A DNA stretch of 64,000 nt, taken from the NCBI RefSeq assembly GCF_014635545.1, contig NZ_BMDA01000005.1, positions 163,833 through 227,832 on the forward strand, in the 5' to 3' direction. This DNA comes from Acinetobacter courvalinii. Lineage in GTDB: Bacteria > Pseudomonadota > Gammaproteobacteria > Pseudomonadales > Moraxellaceae. The notes beneath the pieces were generated by a model. It ran no database searches, was not told the origin of the DNA, and was given only the letters and a program-made list of their open reading frames with translations. Both the position numbers and the translations under genes were made by a program. Below are positions 8,685 through 17,383 of the stretch, in pieces. Every line of letters begins with the position of its first letter. Positions within the stretch are counted from its first letter, which is position 1.

Positions 8685-9926
8685 TCAGGAAGCTATTTTA
8701 TTCAGTAAAATTTCTGAACGTTGTTGTTGCTCTGCATTCAATGTTGACGTGTTTTTTAACAGTTCACGGGCAGACTGGTAAGCGCCCAGTTCAATATACT
8801 GTTCAGCCAGTTCCAGATTTAACTGTGCTTCATCCAGTTGTTGCAAATCCGGGAAGGATTGCATCAATGGATCATGACTTGCTGAAGCTTGAGCCGGTGC
8901 TGGCGTAAATTCAACTTTAGGCTCGACAACAGGTGCGGGCGCTACAGCGTCAAATGAAAATTCAGTCTTTTCAATAGGAGCTTTTTCTTCAACTTGCTCC
9001 TGAGACGGTTCAAAACTGAAATCAAGGCTTGGTGCTGTTTCTGTACTTTGCGGTTTAGCTTCAGGCTGATTTGGAACAACTTCTAAATCCGCAAAGTTAA
9101 AGTCTAATTCAGGTTTAGTGTCTTCAACTTTGGCTTGTTCAGTCTGCGCTGGGGTGGAATTCAGGTCAAAAGAAAACTCAAGCGGCTGCTGCTGTTTTGC
9201 TTCAGGTGTTTCAACAGGTGCAGGGGTAGGTTCAACCGTTTGCTTTTGTTCAAACGAAAAGTTGAAATCTAGGGGCTGTACTTCAGGCGCTGGCTCTACA
9301 GGTTTGGCTTCTTCTGCAGGCGCGTTATATTCAGATTGTAAATCATCAAAAGACTGCGCTGCCGGTGTTTGCACTAAAGCATCAAAATCAGCGCTATTGT
9401 TCTGAGCGACGGGTTCAGCTGCTGTAGGCGTCTGATGAAAACTGGTCGCGTTAAATTCGATTGAATCGGGCTGTTTATTTTGTAGATATTCGCGATGTTT
9501 GATTTCAGCGGCTTGCACAATATCTTCAAGTTTCAGTGCATGCAGATGTTTGATCAGTTGATCAATTGCAAAATCATCTTTCTGTTTGAGATGAATCTCC
9601 AGCAAAAACAGATACAGCTCATGTTGAGAGTTATCTTGTTTCAAAGACTGATTGATTTGTGCCTCAGCAGCTTGAAAATTACCACTTTGAATATTTCTTT
9701 CAAGCTGTTGGCGCAGGCTTTCAGAAATTGCAGTGCTAACTTGAGGGGCAAGTTCCTGTTCTTCCCGAACGAGTGTTGTACGTGAAGCAGTTTTGGTGGC
9801 AGCTTTTTTCGGTGTTTTGGCTGTACCTTTCTTTGGTGCAGCATTGGCCTGATTACTTTCACGTTTTTTTAAAAAGATCGCGACCACCAGCACAATGACC
9901 AGTAGCACGATGATGATATTTGACAT
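8685..9926 (-). CDS. FimV C-terminal half: membrane anchor and TPR domain
   Basis: A 413-residue protein that corresponds to the second half of FimV/HubP. Residues 2-20 are one transmembrane helix, followed by a Lys/Thr/Ala-rich basic stretch, a TPR-like region around 65-140 (NIQSGNFQAAEAQINQSL, YLFLLEIHLKQKDD), a long Pro/Glu-rich acidic segment with repeated LDFSFE and EFSFD motifs, and a C-terminal FimV TPR, LELAEQYIELGAYQSARELL at about 368-387. FimV is a polar inner-membrane scaffold for type IV pili and twitching. The start has its own AAGGGG ribosome site. It lies 61 bases after the FimV N-terminal gene, so the two halves are separate polypeptides. Confidence 0.82.
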   Translation of the reverse strand: MSNIIIVLLVIVLVVAIFLKKRESNQANAAPKKGTAKTPKKAATKTASRTTLVREEQELAPQVSTAISESLRQQLERNIQSGNFQAAEAQINQSLKQDNSQHELYLFLLEIHLKQKDDFAIDQLIKHLHALKLEDIVQAAEIKHREYLQNKQPDSIEFNATSFHQTPTAAEPVAQNNSADFDALVQTPAAQSFDDLQSEYNAPAEEAKPVEPAPEVQPLDFNFSFEQKQTVEPTPAPVETPEAKQQQPLEFSFDLNSTPAQTEQAKVEDTKPELDFNFADLEVVPNQPEAKPQSTETAPSLDFSFEPSQEQVEEKAPIEKTEFSFDAVAPAPVVEPKVEFTPAPAQASASHDPLMQSFPDLQQLDEAQLNLELAEQYIELGAYQSARELLKNTSTLNAEQQQRSEILLNKIAS

Positions 9927-9987
9927 GATCTTTACCCCTTAAAGATAGCGCCGCTTTTATGCAAATTTATGAGAATCTTCTCGTTAC

Positions 9988-11463
9988 CTAGCGTGTTGGC
10001 TTTTTAGTTTCCTGCTGCGCTTTCAACTGATCCTGTAATTCGGCAAGCCGGGCATTTAACAGCTGAATACGTTGTTCCTTTTGATGCAGTGCCAGTTCTA
10101 ACTGGGTAACGTTTCTTTGTAATGTAACGGTTTTTTCTCGTGCTGTCATAACTTTTAATGACAAGTCTGCACTGGTTTTTTGTTGTAATGTGTCTTTTTT
10201 GGCACTTCCCGTACTTGAATCTTGATGACTTTCAGCAACTAAGGACATTTCTGCCTGCTGTAAGCGATATTTGGCTTTAGCCGCGGCAGGGCGCTGCGTT
10301 TGTGCTGCAATCTGATTGATATTTTTAGGCTGCTGAGTGGCAGTGGCGCTGACATTAAAATTCAAATGTGAGCCTTGTCTAAGCCGGTTTGCATTCCCGC
10401 CAATAAAGGCATGTTCATTCTGCGCCTTGATTTGATGCATCACCTGAGCAACAGGTTGTTGGGTCTGCCCCGCAATACGTTGTGCAATACTCCATAGCGA
10501 TTCATTGCGTTGTACCACATGTTGTTGTGCAGTCTCCGTAGAGGGCATTGGCGTATTCTGCACAGGTGCTTTTTGCTTAACCGGTGTGGAACCTTCTTTG
10601 GCCTGATAGTGGGCCTTGGTTTTCTCTGCATCTTCAACCGACTTTAATGCCGTATTTTTGAACTCATTTTCCGGCTGAATAGTTGATGTTGCGACTGGAG
10701 AGCTTTGGGCTGTTTGAACATTGTCCTGTTTAAGAGCAGTAACTTCGGCTGCTTTCTCTAATTTCTCTGCTTTGGGCTCTATATTTGATGCTGTTTGCTG
10801 AAGTGGTGCTGCTACAGAGGGATCTGCATTGACAGGCGTGGCAACTGATATGACGGCTGCATTGTCCAGTTCAGAAGAAGATTGTTTTTTTAATGCAGGC
10901 GGTAAGGCAAAGGGTGCATTTAACAGGGTTTCCTGTTTAGCCCCGGGTTGTGCCGTACTGTCTGCAACATTGAAACGGGTACTTTCAGGCAGGTTTAAGG
11001 CTATATCTTTTTCGCTGACGATAAATTTGGGTGTCAGTGATTTTTCATTATTACTTTTTGCGCTGAGCGGTGGTGCTTTGACTGCCTGACGCATGGACTG
11101 GCGTATATGTTTTAAATGAGAAGCGCCGCCTTCCTGTATTTTGATAATAATGTTCAGTTCAGCATCGGTCATTGGGCGGGAAGAGGTGATGACAATGACA
11201 CCTTCGCCCTGATTATTGCGGCGTGTAAAAAAGTTCAGATTTGAAGGCGGCTGATGTGCAGCGCCAATCATCAATAAGTCCTCTGGTGTCGCCAGACTGA
11301 CATCAAATTTCGAGTTGAGATCGGCCTGATGAAAACTCATTTCCGCATACAGTAATTCACCTGGCGCAGACTGGATTTGCAATGGATCAAGTGTAATGGC
11401 ATAAAGATGTTGCGAAGAAATTATGGTTAAAATGGCAATTTTTAATTTGTTATAAACAGTCAT
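9988..11463 (-). CDS. FimV N-terminal half: secreted LysM protein
   Basis: A 491-residue protein matching the first half of FimV. Residues 1-22 are a signal peptide, then comes the FimV N-terminal domain (LDPLQIQSAPGELLYAEM ... VIVITSSRPMTDAELN), a Pro/Ala/Gln-rich linker, a LysM peptidoglycan-binding module at about 312-366 (QRNESLWSIAQRIAG ... NANRLRQGSHLNF), and a C-terminal coiled coil (about 440-488). There is no transmembrane helix after the coiled coil; that helix opens the next gene. ATG 11463 is chosen because the longer frame would run into asd and lacks a signal peptide. The position between asd and truA equals fimV of Pseudomonas. Confidence 0.82.
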   Translation of the reverse strand: MTVYNKLKIAILTIISSQHLYAITLDPLQIQSAPGELLYAEMSFHQADLNSKFDVSLATPEDLLMIGAAHQPPSNLNFFTRRNNQGEGVIVITSSRPMTDAELNIIIKIQEGGASHLKHIRQSMRQAVKAPPLSAKSNNEKSLTPKFIVSEKDIALNLPESTRFNVADSTAQPGAKQETLLNAPFALPPALKKQSSSELDNAAVISVATPVNADPSVAAPLQQTASNIEPKAEKLEKAAEVTALKQDNVQTAQSSPVATSTIQPENEFKNTALKSVEDAEKTKAHYQAKEGSTPVKQKAPVQNTPMPSTETAQQHVVQRNESLWSIAQRIAGQTQQPVAQVMHQIKAQNEHAFIGGNANRLRQGSHLNFNVSATATQQPKNINQIAAQTQRPAAAKAKYRLQQAEMSLVAESHQDSSTGSAKKDTLQQKTSADLSLKVMTAREKTVTLQRNVTQLELALHQKEQRIQLLNARLAELQDQLKAQQETKKPTR

Positions 11464-11554
11464 CTCGATCCATGAAAAAGTGATGTGATGGTCAGAAAAA
11501 AAGTATACATTACCGTGATGTAAATGAATTGTAAATTCTTCATTTTTCATCAGC

Positions 11555-11584
11555 ATAAAAAAGCCGATCAAATGTGATCGGCTT
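11555..11584 (-). terminator. intrinsic terminator of asd
   Basis: Perfect 10-bp stem AAGCCGATCA/TGATCGGCTT with a 4-base loop; the A-run on its left is the T-run on the minus strand. Confidence 0.85.
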
Positions 11585-11605
11585 TTGATTTTCCGGGATT
11601 TTTGC

Positions 11606-12724
11606 TTAAGCGTTCTTGTATTCAACCAGGATACGAAGCATACGACGCAACGGCTCTGCAGCGCCCCAGAGTAACTGGTCACCAACCGTGAATGCACCGA
11701 GATATTCTTTACCCATATTCAGCTTGCGTAAACGGCCGACTGGCACAGTTAAAGTTCCTGTGACTGCAACTGGAGTAAGATCAGTCATAGAAGCTTCACG
11801 AGTATTCGGAACCACTTTTGCCCATTGGCTCGAGTTGCGAATCATATCTTCGATCTCGTCCAGTGCCACATCTTTTTTCAGTTTCAAGGTAATCGCTTGA
11901 GAGTGACAACGCATCGCACCGATACGGACACAGTGCCCATCGATTGGAACAATTTGCTGGTTACCGAGGATCTTATTGGTTTCAACCTGACCTTTCCATT
12001 CTTCTTTTGATTGACCACTTTCGAGCTGTTTGTCGATATATGGAATCAATGAACCTGCCAATGGCACGCCGAAGTTTGCTTTCGGAAAACCTTCGCCACG
12101 TTGCAAGTCAGCAATTTGACGATCAATATCCAGAATCGCAGATTTAGGATCATCCAGTAAGTCTTTGGTATTGTTATACAGATAGCCCATACCAGTGATC
12201 AGTTCACGCATGTTTTGCGCGCCTGCGCCCGATGCTGCCTGATAGGTCATTGAGGTTGCCCACTCCACCAGATTGTTCTGGAACAATGAACCCAAGCCCA
12301 TCAACATCAATGAAACCGTACAGTTACCACCAACGAAAGTTTTAGTGCCATTCACTAAACCATCTTTGATTACGTTCAAGTTCACTGGATCAAGAACGAT
12401 GATTGCATCATCTGCCATACGTAAAGTAGAGGCTGCATCAATCCAGTAGCCATCCCAACCTTCAGCTTTGAGTTTCGGGAAAACTTCAGATGTGTAATCA
12501 CCACCTTGACAGGTCAAAATGACATCCATTTGCTTCAGACTGTTAATGTCCGTTGCATCCATAAGTGCTGGGGCAGTCTTACCACCAAATGCAGGTGCTT
12601 CACCACCTGCATTACTGGTAGAGAAATAGAATGGCTCAATATGAGCAAAATCATTCTCTTCAACCATACGTTGCATCAGGACAGAACCAACCATCCCACG
12701 CCAACCGACCAGACCTACTTTCAT
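11606..12724 (-). CDS. asd: aspartate-semialdehyde dehydrogenase
   Basis: Asd reduces aspartyl phosphate to aspartate semialdehyde with NADPH, the branch point to lysine, diaminopimelate, threonine and methionine. The 372-residue protein has the nucleotide-binding [14 protein letters not shown] at 4-17, the catalytic cysteine in GGNCTVSLM (C135) and the histidine motif [15 protein letters not shown] near 276. ATG 12724 ([10 protein letters not shown]) is preferred over a longer frame to 12793: it is the canonical start and has GAGG nine bases upstream. It is followed by its own terminator, so it is separable from fimV. Confidence 0.97.
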   Translation of the reverse strand: MKVGLVGWRGMVGSVLMQRMVEENDFAHIEPFYFSTSNAGGEAPAFGGKTAPALMDATDINSLKQMDVILTCQGGDYTSEVFPKLKAEGWDGYWIDAASTLRMADDAIIVLDPVNLNVIKDGLVNGTKTFVGGNCTVSLMLMGLGSLFQNNLVEWATSMTYQAASGAGAQNMRELITGMGYLYNNTKDLLDDPKSAILDIDRQIADLQRGEGFPKANFGVPLAGSLIPYIDKQLESGQSKEEWKGQVETNKILGNQQIVPIDGHCVRIGAMRCHSQAITLKLKKDVALDEIEDMIRNSSQWAKVVPNTREASMTDLTPVAVTGTLTVPVGRLRKLNMGKEYLGAFTVGDQLLWGAAEPLRRMLRILVEYKNA

Positions 12725-12906
12725 GTCATTGTGCCTCGGTATGTAAAAAATTTTAAAGGGGTTTGAGTGTATCAAAAGCGTCCACAACTGCAAGCTTTAG
12801 CGAACTAAAACAGTCAGTTTATTGAGTGGAATATCTTGTTTATATTAGAGAGAAAATTGATAAAGCGACAGCTTTATTGTAAATCTATGCTATCCCTAAG
12901 AGAAAA

Positions 12907-14022
12907 ATGAACATGATGTGGATTCAGATTTGCGCAGCAGTGGTGATATGGCTTTCCTTTTGGTCATTAATCCCGAGAGATGAATGGTGGATTCGGGGCG
13001 CGGATTTTCCCAGATTACAGATCTTGGCATTGGGGATCGTGACTGCCGGGGCAATGTTATTTGGTCTGTCGGACTGGACCTTGAGCACCGAGCTGTTTTT
13101 TCTTGGCTTAATGGCTGCGATTGCCTATCAGCTCAAAATGGTGCTGCCTTATACGCCGTTATGGAAAAAGCAGGTACAACAAGTCAAACAGGCGGACTTA
13201 AAGCCAGAACAGCAAATTTCATTACTGGTCGCCAACGTACTGACTCCCAATCATCAATATCATCTTTTGCTGGAGCATATTGAGAAATTAAAGCCTGATG
13301 TGGTGTTGACGCTTGAATCCAATGCTGCCTGGCAACAGGCGCTTAGCCAGATTGAGCCAGACTATCCGTTTCGGGTCCCTGTACCGTTGGAAAATCTGTA
13401 TGGCATGCATCTGTACAGTCGCTTGCCGTTAAAAGATACCGAAGTGAAGTTTATCTTAAGTGATGAAATTCCTTCGATTCATACCTGCCTGACCTTGAAG
13501 TCGGGGATACAGGTCAAATTATATTGTTTACATCCGAAGCCGCCGAGTCCTACTGAGGCCAAAGATTCGACTTTAAGAGATGCCGAGTTATTGCTTGTGG
13601 GTGATCAGATCAAAGATCTGGACCAGAGCTGTATTGTGATGGGTGATCTGAATGATGTGGCCTGGTCGCGAACAACACGTTTGTTCCAGCGTATTAGCGG
13701 CTTGCTCGATCCGCGGGTTGGGCGCTATTTTATGAATACTTTCCATGCCAACTATCCTTTACTACGTTGGTCACTGGATCATATCTTTCATAGTACCGAT
13801 TTTGGTTTAGTTAAAATGAAACGTTTGTCCCATATCGGTTCAGATCATTTTCCAATTTATGTGGTGTTGCAAACAGGTCTTCGCTTTGAACAGCAACAAC
13901 AATCACTGCAACAGACGGCCGAAGATGAACAGGAAGCCCAAGAGGCCATACAGGAAGGCATAGAGAAGGCCGAAGAAGAGGAAAAAGTCGTGATTGATCC
14001 ATTGGCTCAACCGCATAAATAG
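12907..14022 (+). CDS. membrane-anchored endonuclease/exonuclease/phosphatase-family protein
   Basis: A 371-residue protein with two or three N-terminal transmembrane helices (about 5-21, 38-54, 60-80), then an EEP-fold domain. The EEP metal and catalytic positions are present: N110 in VANVL, E137 in TLESN, GDLND at 246-250, LDHIF at 290-294 and GSDHFP at 311-316. The C-terminus is a Gln/Glu-rich charged tail. The active site looks intact, so a phosphoester hydrolase is expected, but whether the substrate is nucleic acid, lipid or another phosphoester cannot be told. It is divergent from asd and lies just upstream of the small RNA gene. Confidence 0.82.
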   Translation: MNMMWIQICAAVVIWLSFWSLIPRDEWWIRGADFPRLQILALGIVTAGAMLFGLSDWTLSTELFFLGLMAAIAYQLKMVLPYTPLWKKQVQQVKQADLKPEQQISLLVANVLTPNHQYHLLLEHIEKLKPDVVLTLESNAAWQQALSQIEPDYPFRVPVPLENLYGMHLYSRLPLKDTEVKFILSDEIPSIHTCLTLKSGIQVKLYCLHPKPPSPTEAKDSTLRDAELLLVGDQIKDLDQSCIVMGDLNDVAWSRTTRLFQRISGLLDPRVGRYFMNTFHANYPLLRWSLDHIFHSTDFGLVKMKRLSHIGSDHFPIYVVLQTGLRFEQQQQSLQQTAEDEQEAQEAIQEGIEKAEEEEKVVIDPLAQPHK

Positions 14023-14106
14023 CAATGCGATTGTGTTGAAACGATGCAATTCTTTTTAATTTCAGCGCGTTGCTAAAACCTATGATTTTAAACTTTAGCT
14101 AATCAA

Positions 14107-14124
14107 TGTACGTTATTTCGTACA
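14107..14124. promoter_or_regulatory. GacA-type upstream activating sequence
   Basis: TGTACGTTATTTCGTACA is an 18-bp palindrome (6-bp arms, 6-bp centre). Against the pseudomonad GacA box TGTAAG-N2-AT-N2-CTTACA it matches 12 of 14 specified bases including the central AT; the two differences are symmetrical (A to C, T to G). It ends about 55 bases before the inferred start of the small RNA, a distance usual for rsm promoters. Confidence 0.75.
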
Positions 14125-14180
14125 TGGATTTAAGTTTGTAACGAATAGCCCTACAGGTACAAAAGATTTATTCTAAATAC

Positions 14181-14351
14181 ATCAGCACAAGGACGCAGGA
14201 ATGGATTTCCGATTAAGGATAAGCAGCGCTGAGATGGAACAGTCATCATGGATATGATGCATGCGATGGACGCAACCCAATAAAAATAACGTGAAAGCAC
14301 AACCTCATTTGCCCGAGTTTTGCAGGATGCAAGGCTCGGGTTTTAATTTTT
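14181..14351 (+). ncRNA. putative CsrA/RsmA-sequestering small RNA
   Basis: A segment without a plausible protein gene, bounded by a GacA-type box upstream and an intrinsic terminator. GGA occurs eight times in 137 bases (14191, 14198, 14203, 14217, 14236, 14250, 14268, 14325), mostly as AUGGA or AAGGA. Four are displayed by short hairpins: GGAA/TTCC with loop TGGAT (14198-14210), CATCAT/ATGATG with loop GGAT (14244-14259), TGCG/CGCA with loop ATGGA (14262-14274), and TTGCA/TGCAA with loop GGA inside the terminator (14320-14332). Repeated GGA in loops is the recognition pattern of CsrA/RsmA. The start near 14181 is inferred from TATTCT at 14169-14174. Expected role: titrating CsrA when GacA is active. 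Family membership is inferred, not searched. Confidence 0.72.
14312..14351 (+). terminator. terminator of the small RNA with a GGA loop
   Basis: CCCGAG (14312-14317) pairs with CTCGGG (14335-14340), and TTGCA (14320-14324) with TGCAA (14328-14332), with a 2x2 internal bulge between and GGA as the loop. A T-rich tract follows from 14341. Confidence 0.75.
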
Positions 14352-14354
14352 TAT

Positions 14355-15074
14355 TTATTCAGATGCTTTATTTTTCTCTCCTGCCGATATTTCAGTATCA
14401 GGGTGCGGTGGTTCAATACGTTCAGGTTTTTTAGGTACCAGTTTTTTATAAATAGGCACAGTGATCTGCGCGGCTTCACATTTTTCCCATGCCAGGTCAA
14501 TGCTCGGTAAGTCTGTAGCATAAAAAGCATTATAGTTAACGATCAAGGGCAGTTCAGTTTCAGCAAAACTTAGATCCAGCTCATAGCGGCGGGTTTCATA
14601 AGGGCGCAAGACCTGGATTTCATCCTGATCTATCGGACATCTCAATGATTGTCCATGAAACATGATGGTTTCACCGACCTGAAATTCAATTGGACGGCAA
14701 AGTGGGACACGCTGATAGATATAATCGGAGGTCGTGTTACTAATTTCAATCTGTAAAGGAGCCATCGCCAAGGGCTGAAGCGAATTGACGGGGAACGGCT
14801 GTTTGGTTTTAGCATCAATAAAACCCATCGTGCGTTGTATGCCTTTACAGCTACTTTGACTCTCTTTCGGGATCGCGATGAGGTACTCATAACGCTCATC
14901 CTTATCTCCGGTTGATGGATTGGAAATCCCGCCATTATTTCCACCCGGCAAAGGTTTCAGCGTTCCCGAACCACTTCCTCCCAAGCTGACATTGGCCGCA
15001 GAAAAATTTTCACCACATGCGGTCAATGCCAGGGCGGAAACTAAAAAAATGCTTGGGAAAAGTATTGTTTTCAT
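14355..15074 (-). CDS. putative lipoprotein, Gly/Ser-rich after the lipobox
   Basis: Unrecognised 239-residue protein. The lipobox LTAC (Cys at about 20) follows a hydrophobic signal. The mature chain starts with a flexible Gly/Ser/Asn/Pro segment (to about 55), then a folded region with spaced cysteines (CKGIQ, LCRPIEF, LRCPID, EKCEAAQ) and a Pro/Glu-rich tail. It begins 2 bases after the stop of the gene at 15077-15958, so the two form an operon. Its end lies against the terminator of the convergent small RNA. Function unknown; envelope location is likely. Confidence 0.78.
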   Translation of the reverse strand: MKTILFPSIFLVSALALTACGENFSAANVSLGGSGSGTLKPLPGGNNGGISNPSTGDKDERYEYLIAIPKESQSSCKGIQRTMGFIDAKTKQPFPVNSLQPLAMAPLQIEISNTTSDYIYQRVPLCRPIEFQVGETIMFHGQSLRCPIDQDEIQVLRPYETRRYELDLSFAETELPLIVNYNAFYATDLPSIDLAWEKCEAAQITVPIYKKLVPKKPERIEPPHPDTEISAGEKNKASE

Positions 15075-15076
15075 TT

Positions 15077-15958
15077 TTATTGATCCTTAAAGAGATAAGG
15101 TACTTGCAGTTTTATCTGGTGATCATATTGATACACACCAAAACGGAACTGATAGGTCGCATCTGCTTGGTTCTGGTCATGTTCGCAATAATGGATGGCA
15201 GCATTTAATAATTGTTTTGCCATGTCTTGCCAAAGGTCGAGACTGAGTTGTCGAAGTGCTTCCACCGACTGGGCAGTCAGTTTCTCGGCATGGACGGCCT
15301 GTTCCAGATGAGTAAACGGTTTTTCACTGATAAAGTTATCAATTCCTGCTGCTAAATGGTCAGTTAGGTTGGCAGAGAAGAGCGCCTTACTCTCTTGCAT
15401 TTGATTATCCGGTGTAAAGCTATTTTGCTGCAAAACCACCTGCTGGTCTTGTTGTTCAACCACACCTAAACGTTGCAGTTCAAAAAGAATCGAACGCGGA
15501 TGCTTTTCGGTCGAGATATGCTTAACCAGGGCTTCAAAGCTATCTGTTTCACCAGAAACCGGAATCTGATGGGGAAGATCCAGTGCAATCCAGCGTGCAA
15601 TGACACGGGCGGGGACGCTAATGGCAAAATTGGGCGCCTCGCTGGAATTTTGAGTGGCCTGTTGCCGAAACGCACTGACATCCTTACGGTGTAGACCGGA
15701 TAGTAAACTGACCGCTGAATCGGTTTTATTCTGTTGAATCCGGTCGAGTTCTGCGAGTGCCTGTTGATAAAAGATGGGCTTCAAGGCAGCAACAAAGTCG
15801 GTATAGCCTACCCCTGAATGAATTAACCAGCGCGCAATATGCTGCATCATTGGAAAAATGCTTTCCAAAGTGGTTTCTGCCTGCTGGGCAATGATGCCCT
15901 GGGTATTGTCGGCAGATAATTCGTTTTCGGTCATGAGCGGATGGGTTGGTTTTACCAT
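15077..15958 (-). CDS. DUF6502-like protein of unknown function
   Basis: A 293-residue soluble protein with no signal or membrane helix. The region LESIFPMMQHIARWLIHSGVGYTDF (about 32-55) and the following helices to about residue 110 recall DUF6502, a family with a possible winged-helix-like N-terminal part (HPRSILFELQRLGVVE about 153-168 also looks like a winged helix). This suggests a nucleic-acid-binding or regulatory role, which is inference. It overlaps nothing but is only 2 bases from the downstream lipoprotein gene, so they are co-transcribed. Confidence 0.65.
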   Translation of the reverse strand: MVKPTHPLMTENELSADNTQGIIAQQAETTLESIFPMMQHIARWLIHSGVGYTDFVAALKPIFYQQALAELDRIQQNKTDSAVSLLSGLHRKDVSAFRQQATQNSSEAPNFAISVPARVIARWIALDLPHQIPVSGETDSFEALVKHISTEKHPRSILFELQRLGVVEQQDQQVVLQQNSFTPDNQMQESKALFSANLTDHLAAGIDNFISEKPFTHLEQAVHAEKLTAQSVEALRQLSLDLWQDMAKQLLNAAIHYCEHDQNQADATYQFRFGVYQYDHQIKLQVPYLFKDQ

Positions 15959-16007
15959 TAAAGCACCTGAAGAGTTGAAGCAGGATCAGTGATTGACTAA
16001 TCCGGTA

Positions 16008-17249
16008 TTAGCTATAGCTGGACGTGGGAAATGATTCAGCGCCAGTATTGTCGATATTAAAATGAGTAAATGACACACTGATGGAGATATCCAGACTCTC
16101 GACACAATGCCACCAGCCGAGAGGAATAAATAAAGCTTCACCCGGTTCCAGAATGCATTCGATTTTGCTGCTTAAGGCAAAGTCTGGAAACGATTCTGTG
16201 ATATCGGGTTGATAAGGATTGGCAACTTTGCTGAATACTGCGACATCATTATATAAATTGGCAACTTGTAGCGCCGGAATTAAGGTGACTTTTTTACGGC
16301 CGTAAATTTGAACCAGAATATTATTGGTCAAATCATGGTGTAGAGGGGTAAAAGCACCTTTCGGCCCAAACCAGATAAAGCTGCGGTCATAGACCTGACG
16401 ATGATCTGTATAGCCATGAAAATGATCAATATCCTGAAATAATGCGGCTAAACTGGACTGGCTGGCTTTGGCATTATTGGCCGTCATGTAAAAATTATTC
16501 GAGTGAGGGGTGTGTTCAATTAAATCGACAAATTCCCGCATCAACATCTTAGTTTTATGTTGCACCGAGTTGCGTTCAAATAAGGGATCCTGTTCACGGT
16601 TAAACTGTACTTCTATTTCCTGATTTCCCACCGTTTTTTTGAAATACTGCGGTGACCACTTGTGTAATGCAGGCCAATGATCGATTGAACCTGTGAGCAC
16701 CACAGCTAAGTTCCGGCTGTAATAGGCTTGAATGAATTGCGCGAATGAGGGAAGCGCGATACGGCTCAAGGACTGATAGTCAGGATTTAAACGGGCAAAA
16801 TGGTCGAGCGTGTGGAGCAACCAGTTTCTTTTCTGCACTAAAAAATGCTGTTCTTGAGCGATTTGAAAATAAGGATGCTGTTTTAACTGCACCAGCTCGA
16901 GGGCGATATCAATTTCACTTAAGCCCTGTTGTTGCAAGCTTTGATAAATATAGGTTTGATCTGCTCCATTCAACACCGCCTGTGCCAGCCATTTTTTTTG
17001 CTGGGGATTAAAAGCGCTGCTTAGTTGTTCCTGTTTTTCTAATGCGATCTGTTCGAGTTGATGATAGTGCTGTGGTTCCAGCGACGTCTGGGGTGCAACA
17101 TTTTTGTCCAGATCAATTAAGCCTTCACGTCGCAAAATCCTGACGAGATCATTGGGATGACAGCCGCGTTCTAAATTTTCTTCTAGCCACTGCTGCCATT
17201 CTTGAGGTAAGGCATTGAGTTGTCTGGCTAAGTTTTCTTGTGTGTCCAT
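16008..17249 (-). CDS. cupin-like (JmjC-type) Fe(II)/2-oxoglutarate oxygenase
   Basis: A 413-residue protein whose C-terminal half is a cupin_8/JmjC domain. The start of the domain is marked by LTGSIDHWPAL (about 186-196), the metal triad by H304-x-D306 in LHHDL and the distal H381 in GWWHCVES, with EPGEALFIPLGWW just before it. The N-terminal 150 residues are helical, Gln-rich and unassigned. Residues needed for iron are intact, so protein or RNA hydroxylation is plausible; the substrate is unknown. It lies in the same direction as the DUF6502-like gene, 49 bases upstream of it. Confidence 0.8.
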   Translation of the reverse strand: MDTQENLARQLNALPQEWQQWLEENLERGCHPNDLVRILRREGLIDLDKNVAPQTSLEPQHYHQLEQIALEKQEQLSSAFNPQQKKWLAQAVLNGADQTYIYQSLQQQGLSEIDIALELVQLKQHPYFQIAQEQHFLVQKRNWLLHTLDHFARLNPDYQSLSRIALPSFAQFIQAYYSRNLAVVLTGSIDHWPALHKWSPQYFKKTVGNQEIEVQFNREQDPLFERNSVQHKTKMLMREFVDLIEHTPHSNNFYMTANNAKASQSSLAALFQDIDHFHGYTDHRQVYDRSFIWFGPKGAFTPLHHDLTNNILVQIYGRKKVTLIPALQVANLYNDVAVFSKVANPYQPDITESFPDFALSSKIECILEPGEALFIPLGWWHCVESLDISISVSFTHFNIDNTGAESFPTSSYS

Positions 17250-17383
17250 ACATTCAGCCCATCAATAAATTATTTTTGACCTTTCGTTATTAATTTACGC
17301 ACAAATATATTTGCACTCAAGCAAAAAAGTGTTAAATTTTCACATCTATGAATATGTGAAAAAATCACACAGAGGGTAAAATA

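Noticed and set aside
11464-11697. N-terminal extension of the FimV N-terminal gene up to 11697
   Set aside because: It would overlap asd and its terminator and lacks a signal peptide; the start at 11463 gives a normal secreted FimV.
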